Source of the DNA: a virus
Length of the DNA: 20,510 nucleotides
Reading direction: 5' to 3' (one strand)
IMG/VR virus record: IMGVR_UViG_3300010158_000388
Coordinates: 1-20,510 of that record
Position 1 is the stretch's first letter, and every line of letters starts with the position of its first letter. Under the pieces are notes generated by a model. That model was not told the DNA's origin. It was given only the letters and a program-made list of their open reading frames with translations, and did no database searches. Positions 6,850-13,296 of the stretch are shown one piece after another. Both the position numbers and the translations under genes were made by a program.

Positions 6850-7251
6850 TCAATCTTGTAGTAAATTTAAAGTATTCAGACTATCTTCTGCTTCAGTAGT
6901 TAATGAGTTTAATTCCTCATCTTCTATAATAGTTAGTGTAGAATAATCAATTGAGAATGCATTATTGCCAAAATTAGGACCAAATCGATTTTTCATAATA
7001 CCCATTCGAATAATACCATTTTCCGAGTCTTCATCTTGCTGATATACACCTGCAATAAAATCAGCTGTTGCTCCCATACCATAACTTTCACTTAATGACT
7101 TTAATGATGGCTCCCCTACATCGTACTCGCTATTATGTGTAAGGATATCATTTGCAAAAAATAAATTATCACCTGACACACAAATATCTAGAGTTTCCAT
7201 AACTCCAACTTCTTCAATACATACAATTTCATCTTCAATTATGTTATTCAT
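6850..7251 (-). CDS. replicative DNA helicase gp41, C-terminal part, with split-intein C-half
   Basis: This gene encodes a 40-residue intein C-half followed by 93 residues of helicase. The intein part has block F (about ETLDICVSGDNLFFAN) and block G (DILTHN), with catalytic His-Asn followed by Ser as the +1 residue. The extein (SEYDVGEP...) continues a DnaB/gp41 C-terminus, including SYGMGATADFIAGVYQ and an IRMGIMKNRFGPNFG strand typical of the RecA-like core end. I chose the ATG at 7251 because it overlaps the stop of the endonuclease gene by 8 bases and gives a normal C-half length; an ATG 8 codons upstream also exists. The protein is useful only after trans-splicing with the N-terminal half, giving about 441 residues (T4 gp41 has 475). 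Confidence 0.9.
   Translation of the reverse strand: MNNIIEDEIVCIEEVGVMETLDICVSGDNLFFANDILTHNSEYDVGEPSLKSLSESYGMGATADFIAGVYQQDEDSENGIIRMGIMKNRFGPNFGNNAFSIDYSTLTIIEDEELNSLTTEAEDSLNTLNLLQD
7132..7251 (-). other. split intein C-half (IntC), gp41-8 type
   Basis: Forty residues end in LTHN before Ser. The segment VGVMETLDI...LFFANDILTHN is very close to the published gp41-8 IntC as I recall it (VGVEETIDI...LFFANGILTHN). The junction codon pair is AAT (7132-7134) and AGC (7129-7131). Confidence 0.88.
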
Positions 7252-8512
7252 ATAAAAATTTCTTACATTTATCAATTTCTCGTTGCTTGTTCTCCTTGTA
7301 ATCTTTTTCCCACACTATTAAGACACTAAAACCTCTTGATTCAGCGCATTTAATTTTCTTATTGTCATATTCCCATATCTTGGTACATGTTAAGTCTTTT
7401 TTCCAAGGATTAGGTTTATCATTTTCAGTGAAAATAGCAGGATTACCATGGAATATATCCCCATTAAACTCAATTATTTTCTTTGTTGTTAAATCTACCA
7501 AATCATAAAAATATATGATATCAGATTTCCGACTAATAAAATATTCACCGACTTTAGTAGCATACCGTAATTCGTGTGTATTATCGTCAATATACTCAAA
7601 CAATTCCTGTGATATTCTCGAGAAGCCGGATCTTGTTGTTGTGTACTTTATATATTCCTGAGTGCCTATATCTATACCATGTTTTTCAATATACCAATCA
7701 AGTGTATTACGATACCTCTGATAATCGCTTTGCATATTATATTTTATATTGCCTTCGACTGGTCCATACCTTTCAATATTATATTCCAAGGATTTATGGT
7801 CTTTATCTTTTTTACATATACTAATTCCTTGATTACCATATTTTTTAATGTATCCCTGTCTCGAAGAACCTAAATGTAATTTATCGATTCTGCTATTAAA
7901 TATCTCATTTCCTCGTTCATCACCATATTTATTAATAAAATACAGTAGTGATTTATTTATAGTGTCCTTTTCACGAATCTTAAAATATCTTATCGTTCCC
8001 TCTACCTCACCATATAACTCAATTTGCCTTTCTAGAGTTTTATTTCGTTTATTCTTCTCGCAAAATTTATTATACTTTACAATACCTATATCTTTACCGT
8101 GTCTCTCTATAAACTTCTCCACACTTCCACCAGATCGCTTACACCTGTTTCTATACTTCTTCGCGCCTTCATCAACCCCATATTTATTAATATATTTATC
8201 CAACCATGGTACATTACCTTTTTTATTTTTTTCTTTATATTTTACTGTACCTTCTAATTTACCATATAAGAAAATATAATTATCAATAGAATGCGATTTG
8301 CCATTAATTGTTTTATATTTTTTAAATCTGTCAAATAAATCTGTAAATCCTAACTTTAATGATAATGCAATGAACCGATTCTCTGCTGCGCTAAAACATT
8401 TACCGTTTTCTTTTTCTATTTCGTTAATTTGCGGATAAAACTCAGCATATAATAAACAATTCTCCCCAAGTACTTTTTGCACTTCTTTTCGTTCCAAAAA
8501 TAACTTCATCAT
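7244..8512 (-). CDS. free-standing homing endonuclease with YGxxxG repeats and Vsr/EDxHD-like nuclease domain
   Basis: A 422-residue protein encoded between the two intein halves. Residues about 65-300 hold roughly seven or eight imperfect repeats of 25-45 residues around YG-x3-G-x3-Y (YGKLEGTVKY, YGVDEGAKKY, YGEVEGTIRY, YGPVEGNIKY), likely DNA-binding modules. The last 80 residues carry a nuclease domain resembling very-short-patch repair and EDxHD homing endonucleases: IIEFNGDIFHGNP (E348, D352, H355) and, after a GFSVLIVWEKDY strand, W401/E402. I chose the ATG at 8512 because an ACTAAATA box ends 5 bases before it and it follows the N-half stop; an in-frame extension upstream overlaps intein coding. 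A second ATG follows immediately. It probably cuts intein-less helicase genes so that the insertion spreads. Confidence 0.85.
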   Translation of the reverse strand: MMKLFLERKEVQKVLGENCLLYAEFYPQINEIEKENGKCFSAAENRFIALSLKLGFTDLFDRFKKYKTINGKSHSIDNYIFLYGKLEGTVKYKEKNKKGNVPWLDKYINKYGVDEGAKKYRNRCKRSGGSVEKFIERHGKDIGIVKYNKFCEKNKRNKTLERQIELYGEVEGTIRYFKIREKDTINKSLLYFINKYGDERGNEIFNSRIDKLHLGSSRQGYIKKYGNQGISICKKDKDHKSLEYNIERYGPVEGNIKYNMQSDYQRYRNTLDWYIEKHGIDIGTQEYIKYTTTRSGFSRISQELFEYIDDNTHELRYATKVGEYFISRKSDIIYFYDLVDLTTKKIIEFNGDIFHGNPAIFTENDKPNPWKKDLTCTKIWEYDNKKIKCAESRGFSVLIVWEKDYKENKQREIDKCKKFLYE

Positions 8513-8516
8513 ACTA

Positions 8517-9869
8517 TTATTTAGTACTTTTGATGTTATTATCTGCAACTCTTGCTGCATTGCAGATAGAATATAATTTATCACCAACAGTCAAGCCTGA
8601 ATTTATATTTTTACACCCATCTGTTGTAGGAAATATATGTTGTTTAGAGCAAATAACTGTTTTACCGCTTCGAAGAGTAATCCGGTAACATTTTTGTGTC
8701 TCGGGTGGATATATATGTTTAACAATAACAGGCGTGTTGCCTCTAATAATATCACCAACCTTTATATCCTTCAATTTAACTTGTTTGCCACTATCAAGTG
8801 TAATATTAGTATTAATATCTAAGCAGCGATTAATTTGGGTTGCTGTAATAATAGGGCAACTAAATACATATGTCAGTGCTCTTACCTGTTCAGATAAATA
8901 TTTGACCCTTTCATATGAATTACTCCCAACCGGTGAGTTTAATAAATTTAAGTAATCTAATACAATTGCATCAATATTAATACCTTTACTCTTTAGCTTC
9001 TTAATAAATGCAGATAATTGATTTGGCGTAATTAAACTTGGTGGAAATTCTTTAATAAAAATACGGCCCTTCGGATTTTTATTTTTAATGTCAGTAATTG
9101 TTTCTTTTAATAATCTGCAATTGGTTCTTAGCTCTCTAATTGGAATTTTAGATACTGAAGAGCAAATACGCCTTGCATACATCATCTCTGACATTTCAAG
9201 GGTAATTAAAAGAACAGTCTTACCAGTTTCAGCAATATTTTTTGCAATATTACCCAAGACAATACTTTTTCCAATATTTGTCTGTCCTGCAAAAATATAT
9301 AACCCCCGGCCATTCTGCAAAAAGCCACCATCTAGTTTATCATCAAGCCATTTCCATTTACTCGCAATAACGGGCTCTGCATTATTGAGATCTGCAATAA
9401 CATTATCAATATTACTGTAAATCTCAATCCCTGAGTCTGAGATTAAACTAATATTGCAATTCTTCTCGAATTTATCAAGAATTAATGATGTATCGAATTC
9501 CCCTGTGTGAATACTATCAGCAACCTCTAGAATAGTATTATACACAGCACGCTCTTTTAAGAAACGTTCTGTGTTTTCAATTAATTCTTCTTTATTGAAG
9601 GTCTTATCAAGATTTTGTACTATATTAAGAATAAATTTAAAGGCACTAATTTCATCCTTAGTTGTAATGTAAGTTTTTAGCTCTGTTAAGGTCGGTAAAG
9701 CGCTTCGCTTACTAAAGAAGTCCTTAATAATATTAAAAATTACTTTGTTCTCACTATACTTAAGGTAATCTACATTGGTTACATCTACGATCGTTGTAAA
9801 GTACTCTTCATCTGTTATGCACTTATACATAAAGATTTTTTCGAAGTGATCCAAATCAATTTTTGACAT
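8517..9869 (-). CDS. replicative DNA helicase gp41, N-terminal part, with split-intein N-half
   Basis: Residues 1-348 are a DnaB/T4 gp41-type hexameric 5'-3' helicase: a helical N-terminal domain, then a RecA-like core with Walker A GQTNIGKS (195-202), catalytic glutamate in ITLEMS (E225), Walker B AIVLDYLNLL (D305) and the ITATQINR motif at 341-348. The reading then passes into an intein N-half beginning CLDINTNITL (C349) and ends after 102 intein residues. The helicase is completed by trans-splicing to the product of the gene at 6850-7251, joining QINR to SEYDVG. GGAAA lies 16 bases before the ATG. Without splicing the N-part lacks the core's final strands and should not work. Confidence 0.93.
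   Translation of the reverse strand: MSKIDLDHFEKIFMYKCITDEEYFTTIVDVTNVDYLKYSENKVIFNIIKDFFSKRSALPTLTELKTYITTKDEISAFKFILNIVQNLDKTFNKEELIENTERFLKERAVYNTILEVADSIHTGEFDTSLILDKFEKNCNISLISDSGIEIYSNIDNVIADLNNAEPVIASKWKWLDDKLDGGFLQNGRGLYIFAGQTNIGKSIVLGNIAKNIAETGKTVLLITLEMSEMMYARRICSSVSKIPIRELRTNCRLLKETITDIKNKNPKGRIFIKEFPPSLITPNQLSAFIKKLKSKGINIDAIVLDYLNLLNSPVGSNSYERVKYLSEQVRALTYVFSCPIITATQINRCLDINTNITLDSGKQVKLKDIKVGDIIRGNTPVIVKHIYPPETQKCYRITLRSGKTVICSKQHIFPTTDGCKNINSGLTVGDKLYSICNAARVADNNIKSTK
8518..8525 (-). promoter_or_regulatory. late-promoter-like box ACTAAATA inside the end of IntN, before the endonuclease
   Basis: The minus strand reads GTACTAAATA, then ATAGT, then ATGATG. The box encodes the last residues of the intein N-half (S, T, K) and most of its TAA stop, and it ends exactly 5 bases before the endonuclease ATG. 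Box and gap match the three plus-strand genes. Confidence 0.6.
8520..8825 (-). other. split intein N-half (IntN), gp41-8 type
   Basis: This part is 102 residues long and begins with catalytic Cys. Block A is CLDINTNITL. Block B is GKTVICSKQHIFPT, with the usual TxxH as SKQH. The DGCKNINSGLTVGDKL segment is very close to the gp41-8 IntN (DGLKTINSGLKVGDFL) as I recall it. Insertion after Asn-Arg of the TQINR helicase motif is the site I recall for gp41-8. Confidence 0.88.
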
Positions 9870-9882
9870 AATTTATGTTATC

Positions 9883-10596
9883 TTATTTCCTGGATGCATA
9901 TTCAGCAAGAAAGGTGTTGTTACTCTTCAACCAATTAGGTTCAAACACTCCACCCTTAAGTCCTGGAGAATCATGAATAATATAAATTGGGTAAACCCCT
10001 ACTTTTAATCCCATTTTGTGTGCATCAATACAACTTGCAATATCATAATGATGGAAGTTGTAGTTTTCATTAAATTTCCAAGCTGTCTTTAAGATAGTTG
10101 GTAAGTGAATAGCAAGAAATGATCCATCTGCAATTACAACACGACTGGGAGTTTGTCCGAATACAGTTGTGTACATAGTATTATGCGGTGCAGGGTGTGC
10201 TGCTTGCCCTCTATGGTTTTCTTTCTTACACATAATGTGCCACAAAGTTGGAAATTCAATTACTGGATCAATACCACCCGCAACACCAATAATATCATAC
10301 TTTAATTCATTGTGAGCTTTGTATAGCTTTTCTTGCAGCATTCCATCATCAATAAATACATCATCATGACAGAAGACAATAAAATCAAATTTTTCGGCAT
10401 ACGCTGGTGTAATGTATCTATTGTAGACTTTTGATAGTCCTTTAGTATTTTCTGTTACTACCTCAGATTTATATTTTATTAATGAATTATTCTTATAATC
10501 TGATTGAGTAATAAAGCTAATAGATTTACTGACTTGTAAATTATTAATATTTTTAGTGCTTTGCTGAGTGGCGCTGACAATTAGGATCGGTTTCAT
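9883..10596 (-). CDS. glycosyltransferase, GT2-like (GT-A fold)
   Basis: A 237-residue protein with an N-terminal Rossmann-type strand (KPILIVSAT), a donor-sugar segment GLSKVYNRYI, the nucleotide/metal motif FCHDDVFIDD (D78/D79) and a GVAGG turn. It resembles the short family 2 transferases (StrF-like) found in phage and bacterial surface-sugar loci. It has no signal peptide or membrane segment. Targets could be phage DNA bases or host or virion surface sugars; sequence does not decide. I chose the ATG at 10596, 4 bases after the amidotransferase stop; an ATG 19 codons upstream would overlap that gene and add unrelated residues. Its 3' end carries the GGAAA box of the helicase gene. Confidence 0.8.
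   Translation of the reverse strand: MKPILIVSATQQSTKNINNLQVSKSISFITQSDYKNNSLIKYKSEVVTENTKGLSKVYNRYITPAYAEKFDFIVFCHDDVFIDDGMLQEKLYKAHNELKYDIIGVAGGIDPVIEFPTLWHIMCKKENHRGQAAHPAPHNTMYTTVFGQTPSRVVIADGSFLAIHLPTILKTAWKFNENYNFHHYDIASCIDAHKMGLKVGVYPIYIIHDSPGLKGGVFEPNWLKSNNTFLAEYASRK
9886..9890 (-). promoter_or_regulatory. GGAAA box upstream of helicase gp41
   Basis: CCAGGAAATAAG on the minus strand places GGAAA 16 bases before the ATG at 9869, over the last codons and stop of the glycosyltransferase gene. Confidence 0.4.
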
Positions 10597-10600
10597 TGTA

Positions 10601-11269
10601 TTATATTGTAAAGTATGGAGTTGTATTTGCAAATTTGCCAATAGCTTTGACATTTTTAGTATTTAAATTAATTTGATAAATATTACCTTCAATTAATTCG
10701 GTCCAATTACCTGATATTGAATTAATTGAGCAAAAGTCACCGGTTTTTGTATTGCAGAATAAAGTACTTCCCTGCCTTGCAATATATAAGCTGTTACTCT
10801 GCTCATTAAAAATCCAAACAGCAAACGTCCCTTCTAATAATGATAAAACACTACTAATATTTTCAATTTCAGTAACTGTTTGATTGTCTGTACTAAATTG
10901 ATTTAATAGTGATGGAATTACTGCACTATCAACTGGGCTTTTATTCCATTTGCAATATTTTTCAGTTAGTTCTTTTGAGTTTGTAATAACACCATTATGG
11001 CCTACAATCCAATCACCTGATCTAAAGGGATGACTCGTTAATGCAAGGTACTCTCTTTGTGCGCTTGTAGGTGCTTGATTATGGCCTAACGCAAATTTAG
11101 TATTTTTGCTCAAATTAATTTCTTCTGGGTGATCTTTTTGTCTAATAATTTTAAGCGAATTTTTATTAGATATAGATAACAAGCTAAAAGCATATTCACC
11201 TCTAAAGATTGTTGCTGAATGTAATATTTCGAGCATTGATTGATTTGCAGACCCATAAATTGAACACAT
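10601..11269 (-). CDS. class II glutamine amidotransferase (stand-alone)
   Basis: A 222-residue protein that should release ammonia from glutamine. The nucleophile Cys2 follows the initiator Met (MCSIYG). Other Ntn-hydrolase motifs resemble the GlmS/PurF/AsnB glutaminase domain: GHNQAPT (62-68), HPF (80-82), VGHNGVITN (89-97, N92/G93 oxyanion hole) and DSAVI (114-118). No synthase domain follows, so ammonia must pass to a separate partner. The QueC-like protein 1.1 kb away is the best candidate, because known Gat-QueC enzymes fuse these two domains; this is inference. GGAAA lies 21 bases before the ATG, and the gene is divergent from the plus-strand gene at 11329. The glycosyltransferase starts 4 bases after its stop. 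Confidence 0.85.
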   Translation of the reverse strand: MCSIYGSANQSMLEILHSATIFRGEYAFSLLSISNKNSLKIIRQKDHPEEINLSKNTKFALGHNQAPTSAQREYLALTSHPFRSGDWIVGHNGVITNSKELTEKYCKWNKSPVDSAVIPSLLNQFSTDNQTVTEIENISSVLSLLEGTFAVWIFNEQSNSLYIARQGSTLFCNTKTGDFCSINSISGNWTELIEGNIYQINLNTKNVKAIGKFANTTPYFTI

Positions 11270-11290
11270 AATTACTAATATTGTATATGT

Positions 11291-11295
11291 TTTCC
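11291..11295 (-). promoter_or_regulatory. GGAAA box upstream of amidotransferase
   Basis: AACGGAAAAC on the minus strand places GGAAA 21 bases before the ATG at 11269, in the 59-base divergent gap shared with the plus-strand late-type promoter. Confidence 0.4.
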
Positions 11296-11315
11296 GTTAA
11301 AAAACTATATTTTTT

Positions 11316-11323
11316 TATAAATA
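11316..11323 (+). promoter_or_regulatory. perfect T4-type late promoter TATAAATA
   Basis: TATAAATA is the exact T4 late promoter core. It ends 5 bases before the ATG at 11329. In T4 the core spans about -13 to -6, which would place the transcription start at that ATG; a second in-frame ATG lies at 11341. Confidence 0.7.
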
Positions 11324-11328
11324 CTTGT

Positions 11329-12345
11329 ATGAGTAATATTATGAATCGGCCTGGTTGGGCAAATAAACCTTTAAGTGGCCTTATACTTGAAATGGCGCGT
11401 GAAACTTCTTTTCCTTGGGTATCTGAAGTGCAGGTATTGCTGGATAAGCTTGAGGAGTTTAAATTCCGTGGTTCAACTCGCGAAACTGTATTTAGCTTAA
11501 TTAATAAATCGGGCTTTAAGTGGCTTCAGGAACCACCATTTAAAAAAGGAGTCTTTAGAATTGGACAATTTGAGATGCTTTCACCTGAAATTAGAGCCAA
11601 AGCTCAAAAAGACCTCGATAAACTGAAAGATAAAATTAAAGATGCAAAGCAATTAAAGGATTTATTAATTATTAAAAATTTAAATAAACCTGAATATGAG
11701 GAGCCATCTGTACGGAAAGATTTAAAGAAAAAAGAAGCGGTTGCGGCAGCCAAAGTAGCCAAAATGCATTCTGATGCTGAGATAATTGCAAATGGCATTA
11801 CAAATTCGCCCGATGATTCTATACCAGAAGACATTTTACATTATATTTTGCCAGTAATGTTTGCAAGACTTAGTTATACTCTTGAAGGTGAAGATGTTGA
11901 GATATCTAAAGTACAACAGGTTTTAAATCGTCTTGAAAAATATATAATTAGAGGTGAGGAAGCATTTGCAGAAGCTATCCTCGATATCGTTGATAGTGAT
12001 GATGAAGAAGAATCAACAATAGCTGTGTTTATTTACAAAGCATATAAAAATGCTATTAAAGAAGTTACAACTAGCGCAAAACTTGGACCATCATTTAGAA
12101 AAGGTCTCCGTGCAAGTGAAGATACACCCGAAAGTGAACCTGACAGTAAACCTGATTTTAATATTGATCCTAGACCTGAAAATGCTGAGCATTCATCTAT
12201 GCCCTATCCTTCTGAATATGGCGAATGTAATTATAAAGAAGAGGTAAAAATTTCTCAGACTAAACAAAATCAATTACTAGCTGAAAATTATAGACAGCGC
12301 AGACAGCACCAATATCGCATCAACGAAAAGTATAATAAACAGTAA
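11329..12345 (+). CDS. unknown protein, probable late gene
   Basis: A 338-residue protein from the ATG at 11329 (334 from the in-frame ATG at 11341). I recognise no family. The N-terminal region (1-100) looks folded. A charged helical stretch rich in Lys and Ala follows (about 95-155, probable coiled coil), then a helical domain (165-250) and a disordered acidic/proline tail (TPESEPDSKPDFNIDPRPE) with a basic end. Residues 19-21 (ILE) fit the [L/I]xE rule of T4 prohead protease gp21. Opposite orientation to its neighbours and a perfect late promoter suggest a virion or assembly protein. A TTG further upstream could extend the frame but would put the promoter inside coding sequence, so I rejected it. 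It converges on the QueC-like gene with a 2-base gap. Confidence 0.8.
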   Translation: MSNIMNRPGWANKPLSGLILEMARETSFPWVSEVQVLLDKLEEFKFRGSTRETVFSLINKSGFKWLQEPPFKKGVFRIGQFEMLSPEIRAKAQKDLDKLKDKIKDAKQLKDLLIIKNLNKPEYEEPSVRKDLKKKEAVAAAKVAKMHSDAEIIANGITNSPDDSIPEDILHYILPVMFARLSYTLEGEDVEISKVQQVLNRLEKYIIRGEEAFAEAILDIVDSDDEEESTIAVFIYKAYKNAIKEVTTSAKLGPSFRKGLRASEDTPESEPDSKPDFNIDPRPENAEHSSMPYPSEYGECNYKEEVKISQTKQNQLLAENYRQRRQHQYRINEKYNKQ

Positions 12346-12347
12346 AA

Positions 12348-13076
12348 TTATATTTCTCTACAATCGTGCTTAATGTATTGCACGTTTATTGCTTCTTGCT
12401 GCAAATATACTAATGGATCTTTTAGCTTTGCTTCAATAAACCCTTGAAGTCTTAAACTACTACTTGCAGTTGTTGCATCAGATAAGTTATTACCAGCATA
12501 ACAAGTCCAAGTCTTCTCAAAGTTTACTCCTAATCGGACTCCTTCGAGAATAATATCCTTCTTACTCATATTAATTAATGGAGCAAATACATTAACATTA
12601 TTTTTTCTATTAAGTAGGTTTAAATTATTAACACTCTCTAAGAACTCCGGTGAACCATCCCAGTAACCTGCTAAACTATCAGCTTGAGCAGATCCAATAT
12701 ATACATTCTTACAAACTAATGCCTCAGCATATGCAGTTGCAATACTTATGAACACCATATTTCTGTTTGCAACATATGTATTAGGTTGCGCTTCACCTTT
12801 AATATCCTTTACATTAGGCGTTGCAATGTCATCATTTAAAAGCGAGCTAGTCCTTACAAGCTCCTTAAGAAATTTTACATCAATTACTTTATTAGTAATT
12901 TCTATACCTTTTGCTTTCAAAGCATTAATATGGTAATCGACACAATCAATCTCTTTGAGATGTCTCTGACCATAATCAAAAGTTAATGTATGAATTTCTT
13001 TAAACTTCTCTGAAGCAAGATAACACAAGACTGTACTATCCATTCCACCACTAAACGGTATAACTACTTTATTCAT
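12348..13076 (-). CDS. QueC-like PP-loop enzyme (7-deazaguanine pathway), zinc site degenerate
   Basis: A 242-residue protein matching QueC in length and motifs: PP-loop SGGMDS (9-14), FDYGQRH (33-39), ANRNMVFISIA (103-113), AGYWDGSPEF (136-145) and TWTCY (189-193). Genuine QueC converts CDG to preQ0 with ATP and ammonia and binds zinc with four cysteines. Here C192 remains, but positions 201, 204 and 207, where the other three belong, are Ala, Ala and Ser. The usual PDCRPEF is also altered to WDGSPEF. The fold is therefore clear, but the reaction may differ, for example amidation of a deazaguanine base with the nearby amidotransferase. The ATG overlaps the end of the preceding 74-residue gene by 8 bases, so translation is probably coupled. 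Confidence 0.85.
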   Translation of the reverse strand: MNKVVIPFSGGMDSTVLCYLASEKFKEIHTLTFDYGQRHLKEIDCVDYHINALKAKGIEITNKVIDVKFLKELVRTSSLLNDDIATPNVKDIKGEAQPNTYVANRNMVFISIATAYAEALVCKNVYIGSAQADSLAGYWDGSPEFLESVNNLNLLNRKNNVNVFAPLINMSKKDIILEGVRLGVNFEKTWTCYAGNNLSDATTASSSLRLQGFIEAKLKDPLVYLQQEAINVQYIKHDCREI

Positions 13077-13293
13077 TTAATAATACACTCCCAGTTGAAT
13101 TGTTCTCTGTAATGACTGAATTTCGCACAGTATTCATAATTGATTGTTTATCCATATTCACCCAATCATTAATATAGAGTTTCCTCGAATTTTTAAAATT
13201 AATTAAGAGTCGATTACCATCAACATTAACTGTTGAGATAGTACTATTAAACTCATTTAGGATGCTATTAATTACTTCGTTTGTGTTTGTCAT
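13069..13293 (-). CDS. small unknown protein (74 residues)
   Basis: A 74-residue protein lying between UvsX and the QueC-like gene. It starts 3 bases after the UvsX stop and overlaps the next start by 8 bases. It has a short helix, a central beta hairpin (STVNVDGNRLLINFKNSRKL) and a polar, serine/asparagine-rich C-terminus. I recognise no family. Its position right after uvsX is compatible with an accessory role in recombination, but the length and sequence do not match T4 UvsY (137 residues). Confidence 0.6.
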   Translation of the reverse strand: MTNTNEVINSILNEFNSTISTVNVDGNRLLINFKNSRKLYINDWVNMDKQSIMNTVRNSVITENNSTGSVLLNE

Positions 13294-13296
13294 AAA

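Noticed and set aside
7848-8279. 143-codon open frame on the plus strand
   Set aside because: It is antisense to the endonuclease repeats, low in complexity, and has no start signal of either type; it is a shadow of the AT-rich coding strand.
8513-8587. Upstream GTG-type extension of the homing endonuclease
   Set aside because: It overlaps intein N-half coding sequence in another frame; the ATG at 8512 has the late-type box at the usual 5 bases.
10597-10653. Upstream ATG for the glycosyltransferase
   Set aside because: It overlaps the amidotransferase gene, and the added residues do not fit the family. The internal ATG precedes the typical first strand KPILIVSAT.
11281-11328. TTG at 11281 as the start of the plus-strand gene
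   Set aside because: It would place the perfect TATAAATA box inside coding sequence. The ATGs at 11329 and 11341 fit the promoter.
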